Below are positions 44,943 through 54,011 of a stretch of 64,000 nucleotides of DNA, in pieces. The notes beneath the pieces are model-generated. The model searched no databases, had not been told where the DNA came from, and was given only the letters and a program-made list of their open reading frames with translations. The position numbers and the translations under genes are program-made. This DNA comes from Sphingopyxis sp. OPL5 (GTDB taxonomy: Bacteria; Pseudomonadota; Alphaproteobacteria; Sphingomonadales; Sphingomonadaceae): the NCBI RefSeq assembly GCF_003797775.2, contig NZ_CP060725.1, forward strand, positions 1,116,001 to 1,180,000, given 5' to 3'. Numbering within the stretch: position 1 is the stretch's first letter; every line of letters starts with the position of its first letter.

Positions 44943-45815
44943 CTATTCCGCCGCCACCTTTGCATAGAAATCCTGGATGATCGCCCACGCCTCGTCGGCG
45001 GTCTCGACGAAGTGGAACAGCGACAGGTCGCGCGCGCTGATGACGCCTTCCTCGACCAGGGCGTCGAAATTGACGACGCGGGTCCAGAATTCCTGGCTGA
45101 AGAGGACGATCGGGATCGGCTTGATCTTGCCGGTCTGGATCAGCGTCAACAGCTCGAACGTCTCGTCGAATGTCCCGAAACCGCCCGGAAACACGCACAC
45201 CGCGCGCGCGCGGAGCAGGAAGTGCATCTTGCGCAGCGCAAAATAGTGGAACTGGAAACTCAGCCCCGGGGTGACGTAGCGGTTCGGCGCCTGCTCGTGC
45301 GGCAGCACGATGTTGAGCCCGACCGATTCCTTGCCTTCGTCGTCGGCGCCGCGATTCGCCGCCTCCATGATCGACGGCCCGCCGCCCGAGCAAACAACGA
45401 AGTTGCGGCAGCCATTCTTGTCGGGTGGCACCTGGCTGGCGATGCGTGCCAGTTTGCGCGCCTCCTCATAATATTTCGCCTTGGCGGCAAGCCGCTCGGC
45501 GATCCGCTTTTCCTCGGGCGTCCGCGCCGCGTCGAGCACCGCCTGGGCATTGTCGGGCGACGGGATGCGCGCCGACCCATAGATGACGAGCATCGATTCG
45601 ATTTTCGCCGCGTCGAGCATCAGTTCGGGTTTCAGCAGTTCGAGCTGAAAGCGTACCGGACGCAAATCCTCGCGCAGCAGGAATTCGGTGTCCTGGAACG
45701 CCAACCGATAGGCGGGGTCCTGGGTCTGGGGAGTCGATACCGCCTGCTTGGCGAACTGCGCGTCGTCCTTGGCCTTGTGGAAACGCGAACGATGGGGCTG
45801 TTTGTCTTCTGTCAT
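44943..45815 (-). CDS. LOG family protein (cytokinin riboside phosphoribohydrolase-like)
   Basis: 290 residues from ATG 45815; a TTG at 45851 would add 12. The LOG hallmarks are CSGGGPSIMEAANRGA and PGGFGTFDE, the latter with the catalytic-type Arg/Glu set. The fold is Rossmann-like, formerly annotated as 'lysine decarboxylase'. It belongs to the longer group with an N-terminal extension of about 85 residues. It may hydrolyse nucleoside monophosphates at the N-glycosidic bond; the natural substrate is unknown. Confidence 0.85.
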   Translation of the reverse strand: MTEDKQPHRSRFHKAKDDAQFAKQAVSTPQTQDPAYRLAFQDTEFLLREDLRPVRFQLELLKPELMLDAAKIESMLVIYGSARIPSPDNAQAVLDAARTPEEKRIAERLAAKAKYYEEARKLARIASQVPPDKNGCRNFVVCSGGGPSIMEAANRGADDEGKESVGLNIVLPHEQAPNRYVTPGLSFQFHYFALRKMHFLLRARAVCVFPGGFGTFDETFELLTLIQTGKIKPIPIVLFSQEFWTRVVNFDALVEEGVISARDLSLFHFVETADEAWAIIQDFYAKVAAE

Positions 45816-45864
45816 GGGCGGACGGCTAGCCGTTTCCACCGCGAAAGCCAAGTGCAGGGGCGCC

Positions 45865-46566
45865 CTAGCGGCAGTATCCGGCGCCGCTCATATCCATGTG
45901 GAAATGGTTATAATGGGCGGCGTTATAATCCGGGCTGAGCACCGTGCCGAAGCGCCGGCACGCCGATTTGTGCAGCGCGCGGAGGAAGTCCTGCGACGGT
46001 TTGTCGCCCGTCCACCCGCCGTCGAGCATGATCCGCCGCCCGTCGGCGAGCACGAAGCCCGACACGTCGACCGCGTTCGAATAGGCATGCTGCGACAGCC
46101 GGCCCGAACGGCCGCCATAGATGTTGCGGCAGCTGTAGGTGCCGAAGGTCTCGATCTTGACGACCTCCTGCCCGAAATATTTCCGCGCCGCGGGCTTTAC
46201 CGCATATTGCGCCCACGCCGCGAAATTGCGCGCCAAGGGACAGGTCATCGCGCCGAGGTTCGTCGTCGGGGTGCCGATGTCGAGCAGCTTGACCGCGTCG
46301 ATCGAACTGCACCCGCCGCCATGATCCTGATTGGGCAGCGGGGTGAATTTCACCCCAGCCTGCTTCAGGTCGACCGCGCATTGCTGCGCCTCGGGGCTGT
46401 TGAACGACGGTGCCGAAGTCATCTGCGGGCGTTTTGGGGTGCTGGCCGAAGAGCCTTTCGCATCGCTGCGCTTCATCACGTCGGGGCTGCCGAAACACGC
46501 CGAAAGCGACAGGGCCGCGATCGTCGCCATCAGGATATGGGGCCGGAGAAGCGGGAATTTCGCCAT
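45865..46566 (-). CDS. Extensin-like lipoprotein
   Basis: 233 residues with a lipobox (LSAC, Cys24). The C-terminal extensin-like domain runs from about 58 to 233. Its conserved histidine segments SQHAYSNAVDVSGF and HYNHFHMD resemble the zinc sites of D-Ala-D-Ala/MEPM-type peptidases. Four or more cysteines probably form disulfides in the periplasm. A role in cell-wall metabolism is likely but not proven. Confidence 0.85.
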   Translation of the reverse strand: MAKFPLLRPHILMATIAALSLSACFGSPDVMKRSDAKGSSASTPKRPQMTSAPSFNSPEAQQCAVDLKQAGVKFTPLPNQDHGGGCSSIDAVKLLDIGTPTTNLGAMTCPLARNFAAWAQYAVKPAARKYFGQEVVKIETFGTYSCRNIYGGRSGRLSQHAYSNAVDVSGFVLADGRRIMLDGGWTGDKPSQDFLRALHKSACRRFGTVLSPDYNAAHYNHFHMDMSGAGYCR

Positions 46567-46678
46567 GGCGTCAATTTACCGACACCATGGTTAACAAGTC
46601 TTAAAGCACGGCATCGGCTCGTCGATAATTTCGCCCGGGCGGCGCAATTTGTTTGACAGTTACGCGGCGCTCCCTAAA

Positions 46679-46731
46679 CGCGGCGCCGGGCCACGCGGTC
46701 CCAACGCCGCGCGAGCTCTCTGCAAGGAGAG
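46679..46731 (+). ncRNA. Structured leader before serC (candidate serC RNA motif)
   Basis: Two hairpins precede serC. The first pairs CGCGGCG (46679-46685) with CGCCGCG (46705-46711) and has an inner GGGCC/GGTCCC stem. The second pairs CTCTC (46716-46720) with GAGAG (46727-46731), which includes the ribosome site. A conserved 'serC' leader RNA has been described upstream of serC in alphaproteobacteria; this may be an example. A TTGACA at 46653 is a possible -35 element. Confidence 0.45.
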
Positions 46732-46737
46732 ACTAAC

Positions 46738-47865
46738 ATGACTGAAGTGCCGACACCCGAATTGCGCCCTGCGCGCCCGTTTTTCTCCTCCGGACCCTGC
46801 GCCAAACCGCCGGTCTGGTCCCCCGAAAAACTCAACACCGAATCGCTGGGCCGCTCGCATCGTGCCAAGATCGGCAAGACGCGTCTCCAATATTGCATCG
46901 ACCTGATGCGCGAGATGCTGCAGCTGCCTGACACGCACCGCATCGGTATCGTCCCCGGCTCCGACACCGGCGCCTTTGAAATGGCGATGTGGACGATGCT
47001 TGGGCAGCGCCCTGTGACAACGCTCGCTTGGGAGAGCTTCGGCGAGGGCTGGGTCACCGATGCCGCAAAGCAGCTCAAGCTCGACCCCACCGTCATCCGT
47101 GCCGATTACGGCCAGCTTCCCGACCTGACGCAGGTCGACTGGTCGAACGACGTTCTCTTCACCTGGAACGGCACCACCAGCGGCGTCCGCGTCCCGAACG
47201 GCGACTGGATCGCCGCCGACCGCGAAGGACTGAGCTTCGCCGACGCGACCAGCGCGGTGTTCGCCTACGACCTGCCGTGGGACAAGATCGACGTCGCGAC
47301 CTTCAGCTGGCAGAAAGTGCTCGGCGGCGAAGGTGGCCATGGCGTGCTGATCCTCGGCCCGCGCGCGGTCGAACGCCTCGAGAATTACACCCCGGCCTGG
47401 CCGCTGCCGAAGGTCTTCCGCCTCGTCAGCAAGGGCGCGCTCGCCGAGGGCGTGTTCAAGGGCGAGACGATCAACACCCCGTCGATGCTCGCGGTCGAAG
47501 ACGCGATCTTCGCGCTCGAATGGGCGAAATCGCTCGGCGGTCTCGACGGGCTGAAGGCGCGCAGCGATGCGAACGCCGCGGCGCTCGACAAGATCGTCGA
47601 AGAGCGCGAGTGGCTGAGCCACCTCGCCGCCGATCCCGCCAGCCGATCGAAGACCTCGGTCTGCCTGTCGGTCGCCGGCGCCGACGAGGGCTTCATCAAG
47701 AAGTTCGCGGGGCTGCTCGATGCCGAAGGCGCCGCCTATGACATCGCGGGCTATCGCGACGCGCCGCCGGGGCTTCGCATCTGGTGCGGCGCAACCGTCG
47801 ACACCGCCGATATCGAAGCGCTCGGGCCGTGGCTCGACTGGGCCTACGCCAGCCTTTCGGCCTGA
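46738..47865 (+). CDS. serC: Phosphoserine transaminase
   Basis: 375 residues, the alphaproteobacterial/archaeal-type length. The N-terminus reads RPFFSSGPCAKPP, and the PLP lysine lies in SWQKVLGGEGGHG (about residue 192). It converts 3-phosphohydroxypyruvate and glutamate to phosphoserine and 2-oxoglutarate. serA follows 83 bases downstream, giving two successive serine steps in one unit. The leader hairpin that includes its ribosome site suggests translational control. Confidence 0.95.
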   Translation: MTEVPTPELRPARPFFSSGPCAKPPVWSPEKLNTESLGRSHRAKIGKTRLQYCIDLMREMLQLPDTHRIGIVPGSDTGAFEMAMWTMLGQRPVTTLAWESFGEGWVTDAAKQLKLDPTVIRADYGQLPDLTQVDWSNDVLFTWNGTTSGVRVPNGDWIAADREGLSFADATSAVFAYDLPWDKIDVATFSWQKVLGGEGGHGVLILGPRAVERLENYTPAWPLPKVFRLVSKGALAEGVFKGETINTPSMLAVEDAIFALEWAKSLGGLDGLKARSDANAAALDKIVEEREWLSHLAADPASRSKTSVCLSVAGADEGFIKKFAGLLDAEGAAYDIAGYRDAPPGLRIWCGATVDTADIEALGPWLDWAYASLSA

Positions 47866-47875
47866 CCTTTGTGTT

Positions 47876-47932
47876 CCCCGGCGCAAGCCGGGGCCCATTT
47901 CCCCATTCCGCACAGGTTCCGGCTTTCGCCGG
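47876..47932. repeat. Pair of GC palindromes between serC and serA
   Basis: CCCCGGC-GCAA-GCCGGGG (47876-47893) and CCGGC-TTTC-GCCGG (47919-47932). Related in core and layout to the pair at 50803-50868. Confidence 0.75.
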
Positions 47933-47948
47933 GATACGGAGACAGACA

Positions 47949-49535
47949 ATGACCGCTCCCAAAGTTCTCATTTCCGACAAAATGGACCCGAAAGCCGCCG
48001 CGATTTTCAAGGAACGTGGCATCGACGTCGATGTCATCACCGGGAAGACCAAGGACGAGCTGATCGCGATGATCGGCGACTATGACGGCCTCGCGATCCG
48101 CTCGGCCACCAAGGTCACCGCCGACGTCCTCGCCGCCGCGACGAACCTGAAGGTCGTCGGCCGCGCCGGCATCGGCGTCGACAATGTCGACATTCCCGAG
48201 GCGTCGAAAAAGGGCGTCATCGTAATGAACACGCCCTTTGGCAACAGCATCACCACCGCCGAACATGCGATCGCGATGATGTTCGCCCTCGCACGCCAGA
48301 TTCCCGAAGCCAACGCCGGGACCCAAGCGGGCAAATGGCCGAAGAACGATTTCATGGGCGTCGAGCTGACCTCGAAGACGCTCGGCCTGATCGGCTGCGG
48401 CAATATCGGCAGCATCGTCGCCGAACGTGCCCTCGGCCTGCGCATGAAGGTCGTCGCTTTCGATCCCTTCCTGACCCCCGAGCGCGCGATCGAACTCGGC
48501 GTCGAAAAGGCCGATCTCGACACCCTGCTCGCCAAGGCCGATTTCATCACGCTGCACACGCCGCTGACCGACCAGACGCGCAACATATTGTCGGCCGATA
48601 ATATCGCCAAGGCGAAGAAGGGGGTGCGGATCATCAACTGCGCGCGCGGCGGGTTGATCGATGAGGCGGCGCTCAAGGACGCGCTCGACAGCGGCCATGT
48701 CGCGGGCGCCGCGCTCGACGTGTTCCAGACCGAGCCGCCGGCGGCCGATCATCCGCTGTTCGGCGCCCCGAACTTCATCTGCACCCCGCACCTCGGCGCG
48801 TCGACCGACGAGGCGCAGGTCAATGTCGCGATCCAGGTGGCCGAGCAGCTGTCGGACTATCTGCTCACCGGCGGCATCACCAACGCGCTCAACGTGCCGA
48901 GCCTCTCGGCCGAAGAAGCGCCGAAGCTGCGCCCCTATATGAGCCTCGCCGAAAAGCTCGGCAGCCTCGTCGGCCAGCTCGCGCACGACAATCTCACGAC
49001 GATCTCGGTCGAGGTCGAGGGTGCCGCCGCCGAGCTGAACCTCAAGCCGATCACCGCCGCGGTGCTCACCGGCCTGATGCGTCGCTATTCGGACAGCGTG
49101 AACATGGTCAACGCGCCGCATCTCGCCCGCGAACGCGGCCTCGATGTGCGCGAAGTGCGTCATGATCGCGACGGCGACTATCACACGCTCGTCCGCGTCA
49201 CGGTGGCGACCAGCGACGGCGACCGCTCGGTTGCCGGCACCTTGTTCAGCAACGGCGACCCGCGCCTGGTCGAAATGTTCGGCATCAAGGTCGAGGCCGA
49301 TCTCGACGGCCACATGCTCTACATCGTCAACGAGGATGCCCCCGGCTTCATCGGCCGCATCGGCACCGCACTCGGCGAAGCCGGGCTCAACATCGGCACC
49401 TTCCACCTCGGCCGCCGCGCCGCCGGGGGCGAAGCGGTGCTGCTGCTCAGCCTCGACTCGCCGATGCCCGAACCCCTGCTGTGGCAGCTGTGCCAGCTGC
49501 CCGGCGTGAAGACGGTGAAGGGTTTGAAGTTCTAG
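47949..49535 (+). CDS. serA: D-3-phosphoglycerate dehydrogenase (long form with ACT domain)
   Basis: 528 residues from ATG 47949; the open frame from 47784 overlaps serC and is rejected. The NAD-binding core has IGCGNIGSIVAERALG and catalytic-site HLGASTDEA. An intervening (ASB) domain covers about 310-450, and the C-terminal ACT domain (about 455-528) begins MLYIVNEDAPGFIG. It oxidises 3-phosphoglycerate to phosphohydroxypyruvate, the first step of serine synthesis, with serine control likely through the ACT domain. Confidence 0.96.
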   Translation: MTAPKVLISDKMDPKAAAIFKERGIDVDVITGKTKDELIAMIGDYDGLAIRSATKVTADVLAAATNLKVVGRAGIGVDNVDIPEASKKGVIVMNTPFGNSITTAEHAIAMMFALARQIPEANAGTQAGKWPKNDFMGVELTSKTLGLIGCGNIGSIVAERALGLRMKVVAFDPFLTPERAIELGVEKADLDTLLAKADFITLHTPLTDQTRNILSADNIAKAKKGVRIINCARGGLIDEAALKDALDSGHVAGAALDVFQTEPPAADHPLFGAPNFICTPHLGASTDEAQVNVAIQVAEQLSDYLLTGGITNALNVPSLSAEEAPKLRPYMSLAEKLGSLVGQLAHDNLTTISVEVEGAAAELNLKPITAAVLTGLMRRYSDSVNMVNAPHLARERGLDVREVRHDRDGDYHTLVRVTVATSDGDRSVAGTLFSNGDPRLVEMFGIKVEADLDGHMLYIVNEDAPGFIGRIGTALGEAGLNIGTFHLGRRAAGGEAVLLLSLDSPMPEPLLWQLCQLPGVKTVKGLKF

Positions 49536-49552
49536 GACTTCCTGCCCTGCCA

Positions 49553-49655
49553 GTCCGCGTCGGGTGGACCGGGATGCCCAATCAGGCTCTCTCTCCTCCA
49601 CGGTGTTTCGGCACCACCCGACGCGGACGAATCGCACCGGATCGTTGACTCCGGT
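49553..49655 (+). promoter_or_regulatory. Leader with two hairpins before hisZ
   Basis: A perfect 15-bp stem is formed by GTCCGCGTCGGGTGG (49553-49567) and CCACCCGACGCGGAC (49614-49628), with a 46-base loop that has its own GGTG/CACC stem. A second stem, ACCGGA/TCCGGT (49636-49655), follows, and hisZ starts at 49680. It could be the terminator of serA, a cis-regulatory RNA for hisZ, or both. No run of His codons that would mark a classical attenuator is seen. Confidence 0.4.
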
Positions 49656-49679
49656 CGCGACCAGCCTAAGGCCGCTCCG

Positions 49680-50792
49680 ATGCCCAAAGCCCCCGCCCTG
49701 CTGCCCGAAGGCCTGCGCGACCGCCTGCCGCAACAGGCCGAGGCGGCGTCGCGCGTCACCCGCGCGCTCGTCGATGCGATGCGCGCGCACGGCTATGGCC
49801 GCGTCGCGCCCCCGCTCGCCGAGTTCCGCGAGACGCTCGGCGGCGACGACGAGCGCGCATCGCGCGACCTGCTCCGCTTCACCGATCCGGTATCGCAGCG
49901 CACCCTCGCGCTACGTCCCGACATCACCCGCCAGGTCGGGCGCATCGCCACCTCTTTGCTCGCGAGCGCTCCGCGGCCGCTGCGCCTTTGCTACGCCGGG
50001 CAGGTCGTCAAGCTGCGCGCCAGCCAGCTTCGCCCGGCGCGCGAAATGCTGCAGGTCGGCGCCGAGCTGATCGGCAGCGACAGCGTCGCCGCGGCGCGCG
50101 AGATCGTCACCGTCGCGATCGACGCACTCGACGCCGCGGGCATCGGCCCCGTCACCATCGACTTCACCCTGCCCGACGTCGTCGACCTGCTCGCCGCCTC
50201 GCTTCCGGTCGCGGCCAGCCGCGATGCCTTGCGCGATGAACTCGACGCCAAGGATGCCGGCGCGCTCGTCCGCATCGGTGCTTCGGCCTATCTGCCTCTG
50301 CTCCGCGCCACCGGTCCTTTCGACCAGGCGATCGCCGACCTGCGCGCCTTCGACAGTGCCGGGGTGCTTGCCAGCCGTATCGACGCGCTGGAAGAAATCG
50401 CCGCACCGATCCGCGACCGCGTGTCGCTGACCCTCGACCCGACCGAGCGCCACGGCTTCGCCTATCAAAGCTGGTTCGGTTTCCAGATCTTCGTCCCCGG
50501 CCAGGGCGACGCGATCGGCCGCGGCGGCGGCTATGCGATCCCGGTCGGCGAGGATCATGAAGAATCGGCGGTCGGCTTCTCGCTCTATCCCGATCCGCTG
50601 ATCGACGACGGCCTCGGCGCCGAGGACGACGCCGAGCGCCGCATCTTCCTGCCGCTGGGGCACGATCCCGCGCTCGCCGCGAGCCTGCGCGCCGACGACT
50701 GGCAGACGGTAGCGGCGCTGTCCGAAGCCGATGATGCACGCGCGCTCGGGTGCGGGTACCGGCTCAGCGCCGATGGTCCGGTCGCGGCCTGA
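49680..50792 (+). CDS. hisZ: ATP phosphoribosyltransferase regulatory subunit
   Basis: 370 residues. It is a histidyl-tRNA synthetase paralogue: LLPEGLRDRLP at the start, motif-2-like ALRPDITRQVGRIA, and the GRGGGYAIP segment in place of the synthetase motif 3. The anticodon-binding domain is missing, which separates it from true HisS. HisZ forms a complex with short HisG to make the first enzyme of histidine synthesis. No hisG is in this window. Confidence 0.9.
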   Translation: MPKAPALLPEGLRDRLPQQAEAASRVTRALVDAMRAHGYGRVAPPLAEFRETLGGDDERASRDLLRFTDPVSQRTLALRPDITRQVGRIATSLLASAPRPLRLCYAGQVVKLRASQLRPAREMLQVGAELIGSDSVAAAREIVTVAIDALDAAGIGPVTIDFTLPDVVDLLAASLPVAASRDALRDELDAKDAGALVRIGASAYLPLLRATGPFDQAIADLRAFDSAGVLASRIDALEEIAAPIRDRVSLTLDPTERHGFAYQSWFGFQIFVPGQGDAIGRGGGYAIPVGEDHEESAVGFSLYPDPLIDDGLGAEDDAERRIFLPLGHDPALAASLRADDWQTVAALSEADDARALGCGYRLSADGPVAA

Positions 50793-50802
50793 CCTTCACG
50801 CT

Positions 50803-50868
50803 CCCCGGCGAAAGCCGGGGCCCATTGATCGGTTGCGCACAGCATCTGGGCCCCGGCCTTCGCCGGGG
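50803..50868. repeat. Pair of GC palindromes after hisZ
   Basis: CCCCGGC-GAAA-GCCGGGG (50803-50820) and CCCCGGC-CTTC-GCCGGGG (50851-50868), joined by a spacer containing GGTTGCGCACAG, between convergent genes. The layout matches the element at 47876-47932. Confidence 0.8.
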
Positions 50869-50876
50869 AACATCAA

Positions 50877-51254
50877 TTAGAAATCGGCCTTGCCGAAGCG
50901 CGGCACACCTTGGTTCACGCCCGGCGGGTCGAGCACCGTCACATCAAGAACGACCGGCTCCCCGATCCAGTGCGCGAGCGTCGTATGATCGGCCAGGTCG
51001 TCGTCGGTCAGGGGATGCACAAGCGCGCGCAACCCCGTCGCCTCGATCGCAGCAACCACCGCCGGCACCGTGCTGCCAAGGAAATGCACCTCATATTGCG
51101 CGATCGGATGCGGCCCCACCCCGCCCTCGGTCATCGACCCGACGAACAGGATCGCCGGATCGCGCCCGAAATCGTCACGCAGCGCTGCAGCCGCAGGACG
51201 TTCGGCGGCGTCATAATAGATATGCGCGTGATAGGGGGCGGAGGGGTCGGTCAT
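50877..51254 (-). CDS. DOPA 4,5-dioxygenase family protein
   Basis: 125 residues, a short single-domain protein. The family's histidine-rich pattern is present: YHAHIYYD at residues 8-15, PHPIAQYEVHF near 48-58, and LVHPLTDDDLADHTTLAHWIGEPVVLD. Family members are small metal-dependent extradiol-type dioxygenases related to betalain-pathway DODA of fungi; bacterial roles are poorly known. It is a single gene between repeats, with no linked aromatic pathway. Confidence 0.8.
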   Translation of the reverse strand: MTDPSAPYHAHIYYDAAERPAAAALRDDFGRDPAILFVGSMTEGGVGPHPIAQYEVHFLGSTVPAVVAAIEATGLRALVHPLTDDDLADHTTLAHWIGEPVVLDVTVLDPPGVNQGVPRFGKADF

Positions 51255-51281
51255 AGGGGCATCGCTTTCCGGGTCACGTCA

Positions 51282-51300
51282 CCCCGGACTTGATCCGGGG
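51282..51300. repeat. REP-like palindrome
   Basis: CCCCGGA-CTTGA-TCCGGGG just upstream of the DOPA dioxygenase-like gene start; a third palindrome type in this window. Confidence 0.65.
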
Positions 51301-51484
51301 CCTGCCTGCCTTGAACGAGAAGGCTGGCCGCGGGTCAAGCCCGGGTTCTTCCCCAGCCCGACGATCATTTCGAACGCTTCGGCCAGCGTGACGCGGATAC
51401 CGCGCAACGATCGTCGCGAGCGGATGTTGTCGAAATACCGAAAATGAATCGAGGGTGGGTCGCCCTCGTCGTCGGAGAGAGAAA

Positions 51485-51619
51485 ATGAAAAAGCTTCTGA
51501 AAATTTTCGCAATCGGCAGCTCGATCTTGGTCCTGTCTGCTTGCAACACGGTTCAAGGCGCGGGGAAGGATGTCGAATCGGTCGGCGACTGTGCCGATGG
51601 CGTGAAGGGCAATTGCTAG
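51485..51619 (+). CDS. Entericidin A/B-like small lipoprotein
   Basis: 44 residues. ATG 51485 follows CGGAGAGAGAAA. The signal peptide MKKLLKIFAIGSSILVLSAC ends in a lipobox. The mature part is CNTVQGAGKDVESVGD plus a Cys-containing tail, the standard entericidin pattern. Entericidins are small envelope lipoproteins of a proposed toxin/antidote pair in E. coli; most bacteria, as here, carry a single one of unclear role. It is easily missed by gene callers with a length cut-off. Confidence 0.85.
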   Translation: MKKLLKIFAIGSSILVLSACNTVQGAGKDVESVGDCADGVKGNC

Positions 51620-51635
51620 ACAGCGGCGTTAGACG

Positions 51636-52568
51636 CTATCGCGCAAACACCCGCTTCAACCATGCGTCGACCGCCGTCGTCGGCGCGTAACTCGGGTCGC
51701 CCAGTCGCCGGTTGATCTCGCCATGGCCCTGCAATCCCTCGCCCGGAAAGCTGCCATGCTCGACCTTGCTCCCGCCCGCCTCGAGCGCGGCGCCTAGCGC
51801 TTTGGCTTGGCGCACCCCGTCGGGCCGCTGGACGTAGAGCAGCAGGAAGGCCGTTGCATTGGGCGCGGCCGCGTGCAGCGTCGGCGATAGCTTCGCCTGC
51901 CGCGCCGGATCGCTCCCGAACGCCTGCTTATAGGTCGCCTGCATGATCGGCGGTCCGTCCTTCGTCTGCGCCGGCACGTCATAGGCCGCGCCGTCGATCG
52001 GGATCACCCCCGTGATATCGGCGAAAGAAAGGCCGACGCTCTTCAGATATTGCTCATCGGTGCCGACCAGCGCCACCAGATGCGCGCCCGCGCTATGCCC
52101 CATCAGCACGATGCGCCGCCGGTCGATCCCCAGTCGGTCGGCATCGCGGATCAAGGCCTTCACCGCCATCGCGACATCCTCGGCCTGCTGTTCGACCGGC
52201 GAGTCCGGAACCAGCCGGTAATCGATCGACGCAAAGGCATAGCCCTCACCCGGATAATGGTCGGCCTTGAAGCGCCCCGTCGCATTGTCCTTGCTGCCGC
52301 GCTTCCACCCGCCACCATGGACAAAGACGACCAGCGGCGCCGGCCCCTTCACATTTTTCGCACGCCAGACGTCGAGCGACTGGAGCGGATCGCGGCCATA
52401 GAAGATCGTCTCGCTGCCCGGCGCCTTCGGCCCCTCGTCGGCACCCATTCGCTGCGCGATCCGGTCGCGCAGCCGCTCGCGCCCCTCCGCAAAGGGGCCC
52501 GGGATGATCAGGCTTGCCGCGACGAACGCCGCGAGCGCCGCGCCTGTGATCAACCGCTGTTTTCGCAT
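51636..52568 (-). CDS. Secreted alpha/beta hydrolase (carboxylesterase-like)
   Basis: 310 residues from ATG 52568; a TTG at 52577 is an unlikely alternative. An N-terminal membrane or signal segment (about 7-25) comes first. HGGGW in [12 protein letters not shown] forms the oxyanion hole, the nucleophile serine is in GHSAGAH, and a C-terminal GHGEI gives the histidine. This is the hormone-sensitive lipase/BD-FAE type of esterase. The substrate is unknown. It is convergent with the entericidin-like gene and divergent from purA. Confidence 0.83.
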   Translation of the reverse strand: MRKQRLITGAALAAFVAASLIIPGPFAEGRERLRDRIAQRMGADEGPKAPGSETIFYGRDPLQSLDVWRAKNVKGPAPLVVFVHGGGWKRGSKDNATGRFKADHYPGEGYAFASIDYRLVPDSPVEQQAEDVAMAVKALIRDADRLGIDRRRIVLMGHSAGAHLVALVGTDEQYLKSVGLSFADITGVIPIDGAAYDVPAQTKDGPPIMQATYKQAFGSDPARQAKLSPTLHAAAPNATAFLLLYVQRPDGVRQAKALGAALEAGGSKVEHGSFPGEGLQGHGEINRRLGDPSYAPTTAVDAWLKRVFAR

Positions 52569-52721
52569 CGCCTGCAATCTCCGCTTTCCCTGGCGCCAGC
52601 ATATCTAGCCCGCAAATGTCGCAAATCCGTCCCACCAAGCTTGCCTCTGCGGCCAAATCCGCTAAGGCCGCGCCGGGCCGGCGCTGGTCGTTTCGAGGCC
52701 CCAGTTCAGCAGGACAGCATC

Positions 52722-54011
52722 ATGGCAAATGTCACCGTCATCGGGTCGCAATGGGGCGACGAGGGCAAGGGCAAGATCGTCGACTGGCTCGCCAGCCGCG
52801 CCGACGCCGTGGTCCGGTTCCAGGGCGGGCACAACGCCGGCCATACGCTCGTCGTCGGCGAGCAGGTCTACAAGCTCTCCTTGCTCCCGTCGGGAATCGT
52901 CACCGGCACGCTGTCGATCATCGGCAATGGCGTCGTCCTCGACCCGTGGGCGCTGCGCGACGAGATCACCAAGCTGCGCGGCCAGGGCGTCGCGATCAAT
53001 CCCGAGAATTTCGCGATCGCCGACAATTGCGCGCTGATCCTGCCCTTCCACCGCGACCTCGACGCGCTGCGCGAAACCGCCGCGGGCGCGGGCAAGATCG
53101 GCACCACCGGGCGCGGCATCGGCCCCGCCTATGAGGACAAGGTCGGCCGCCGTGCGATCCGCGTCTGCGACCTCGCGCACCTCGACAAGCTCGATCCGCA
53201 GCTCGACCGCCTGACCGCGCACCATGACGCGCTGCGCGCCGGCTTCGGCGAACCGCCGATCGACCGCGATCGCCTCATCGCCGACCTCACCGAAATCGCC
53301 GACTATGTGCTCGAATATGCGCAGCCGGTGTGGAAGCGCCTGAAGAAGGTCCGCAAGGCCGGCGCGCGCATCCTGTTCGAGGGCGCCCAGGGCGTGCTGC
53401 TCGACGTCGATCATGGCACCTATCCGTTCGTAACCAGCTCGAACACCGTCAGCGGCACCGCGGCGTCGGGCTCGGGCCTCGGCCCCTCGTCGGTCGGCTT
53501 CGTCCTCGGCATCGCCAAGGCCTATACGACGCGCGTCGGCAGCGGCCCCTTCCCGACCGAACTCGAAGATGCGACCGGCCAGAAGCTCGGCGAGCGCGGG
53601 CATGAATTCGGCACCGTCACCGGGCGCAAGCGCCGCTGCGGCTGGTTCGACGCGGTGCTCGTGCGCCAGAGCTGCGCCGTCTCGGGCGTCACCGGTATCG
53701 CGCTCACTAAGTTGGACGTGCTCGACGGCTTCGACACCATCCGCATCTGCACCGGCTATCGGCTGCGCGGCAAGATCCTCGACTATTTCCCCGCCCATTC
53801 GGCCGACCAGGCCGAGGTCGAGCCGATATACGAGGAAATGGACGGCTGGCACGAAACGACCGCGGGCGCGCGCAGCTATGCCGACCTGCCCGCGCAGGCG
53901 ATCAAATATGTCCAGCGCGTCCAGGAACTGATCGAAACCCCGATCGCATTGGTATCGACCAGCCCCGAACGCGAAGACACGATCCTGATCCGCGATCCGT
54001 TCAGCGACTGA
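52722..54011 (+). CDS. purA: Adenylosuccinate synthetase
   Basis: 429 residues from ATG 52722; an upstream open frame overlaps the divergent esterase and is rejected. The GTP-binding motif GDEGKGK is at 12-18, with catalytic Asp13. The signatures [25 protein letters not shown] and [17 protein letters not shown] are all intact. It makes adenylosuccinate from IMP, aspartate and GTP in AMP synthesis. Its end overlaps the convergent dehalogenase end by 11 bases. Confidence 0.97.
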   Translation: MANVTVIGSQWGDEGKGKIVDWLASRADAVVRFQGGHNAGHTLVVGEQVYKLSLLPSGIVTGTLSIIGNGVVLDPWALRDEITKLRGQGVAINPENFAIADNCALILPFHRDLDALRETAAGAGKIGTTGRGIGPAYEDKVGRRAIRVCDLAHLDKLDPQLDRLTAHHDALRAGFGEPPIDRDRLIADLTEIADYVLEYAQPVWKRLKKVRKAGARILFEGAQGVLLDVDHGTYPFVTSSNTVSGTAASGSGLGPSSVGFVLGIAKAYTTRVGSGPFPTELEDATGQKLGERGHEFGTVTGRKRRCGWFDAVLVRQSCAVSGVTGIALTKLDVLDGFDTIRICTGYRLRGKILDYFPAHSADQAEVEPIYEEMDGWHETTAGARSYADLPAQAIKYVQRVQELIETPIALVSTSPEREDTILIRDPFSD

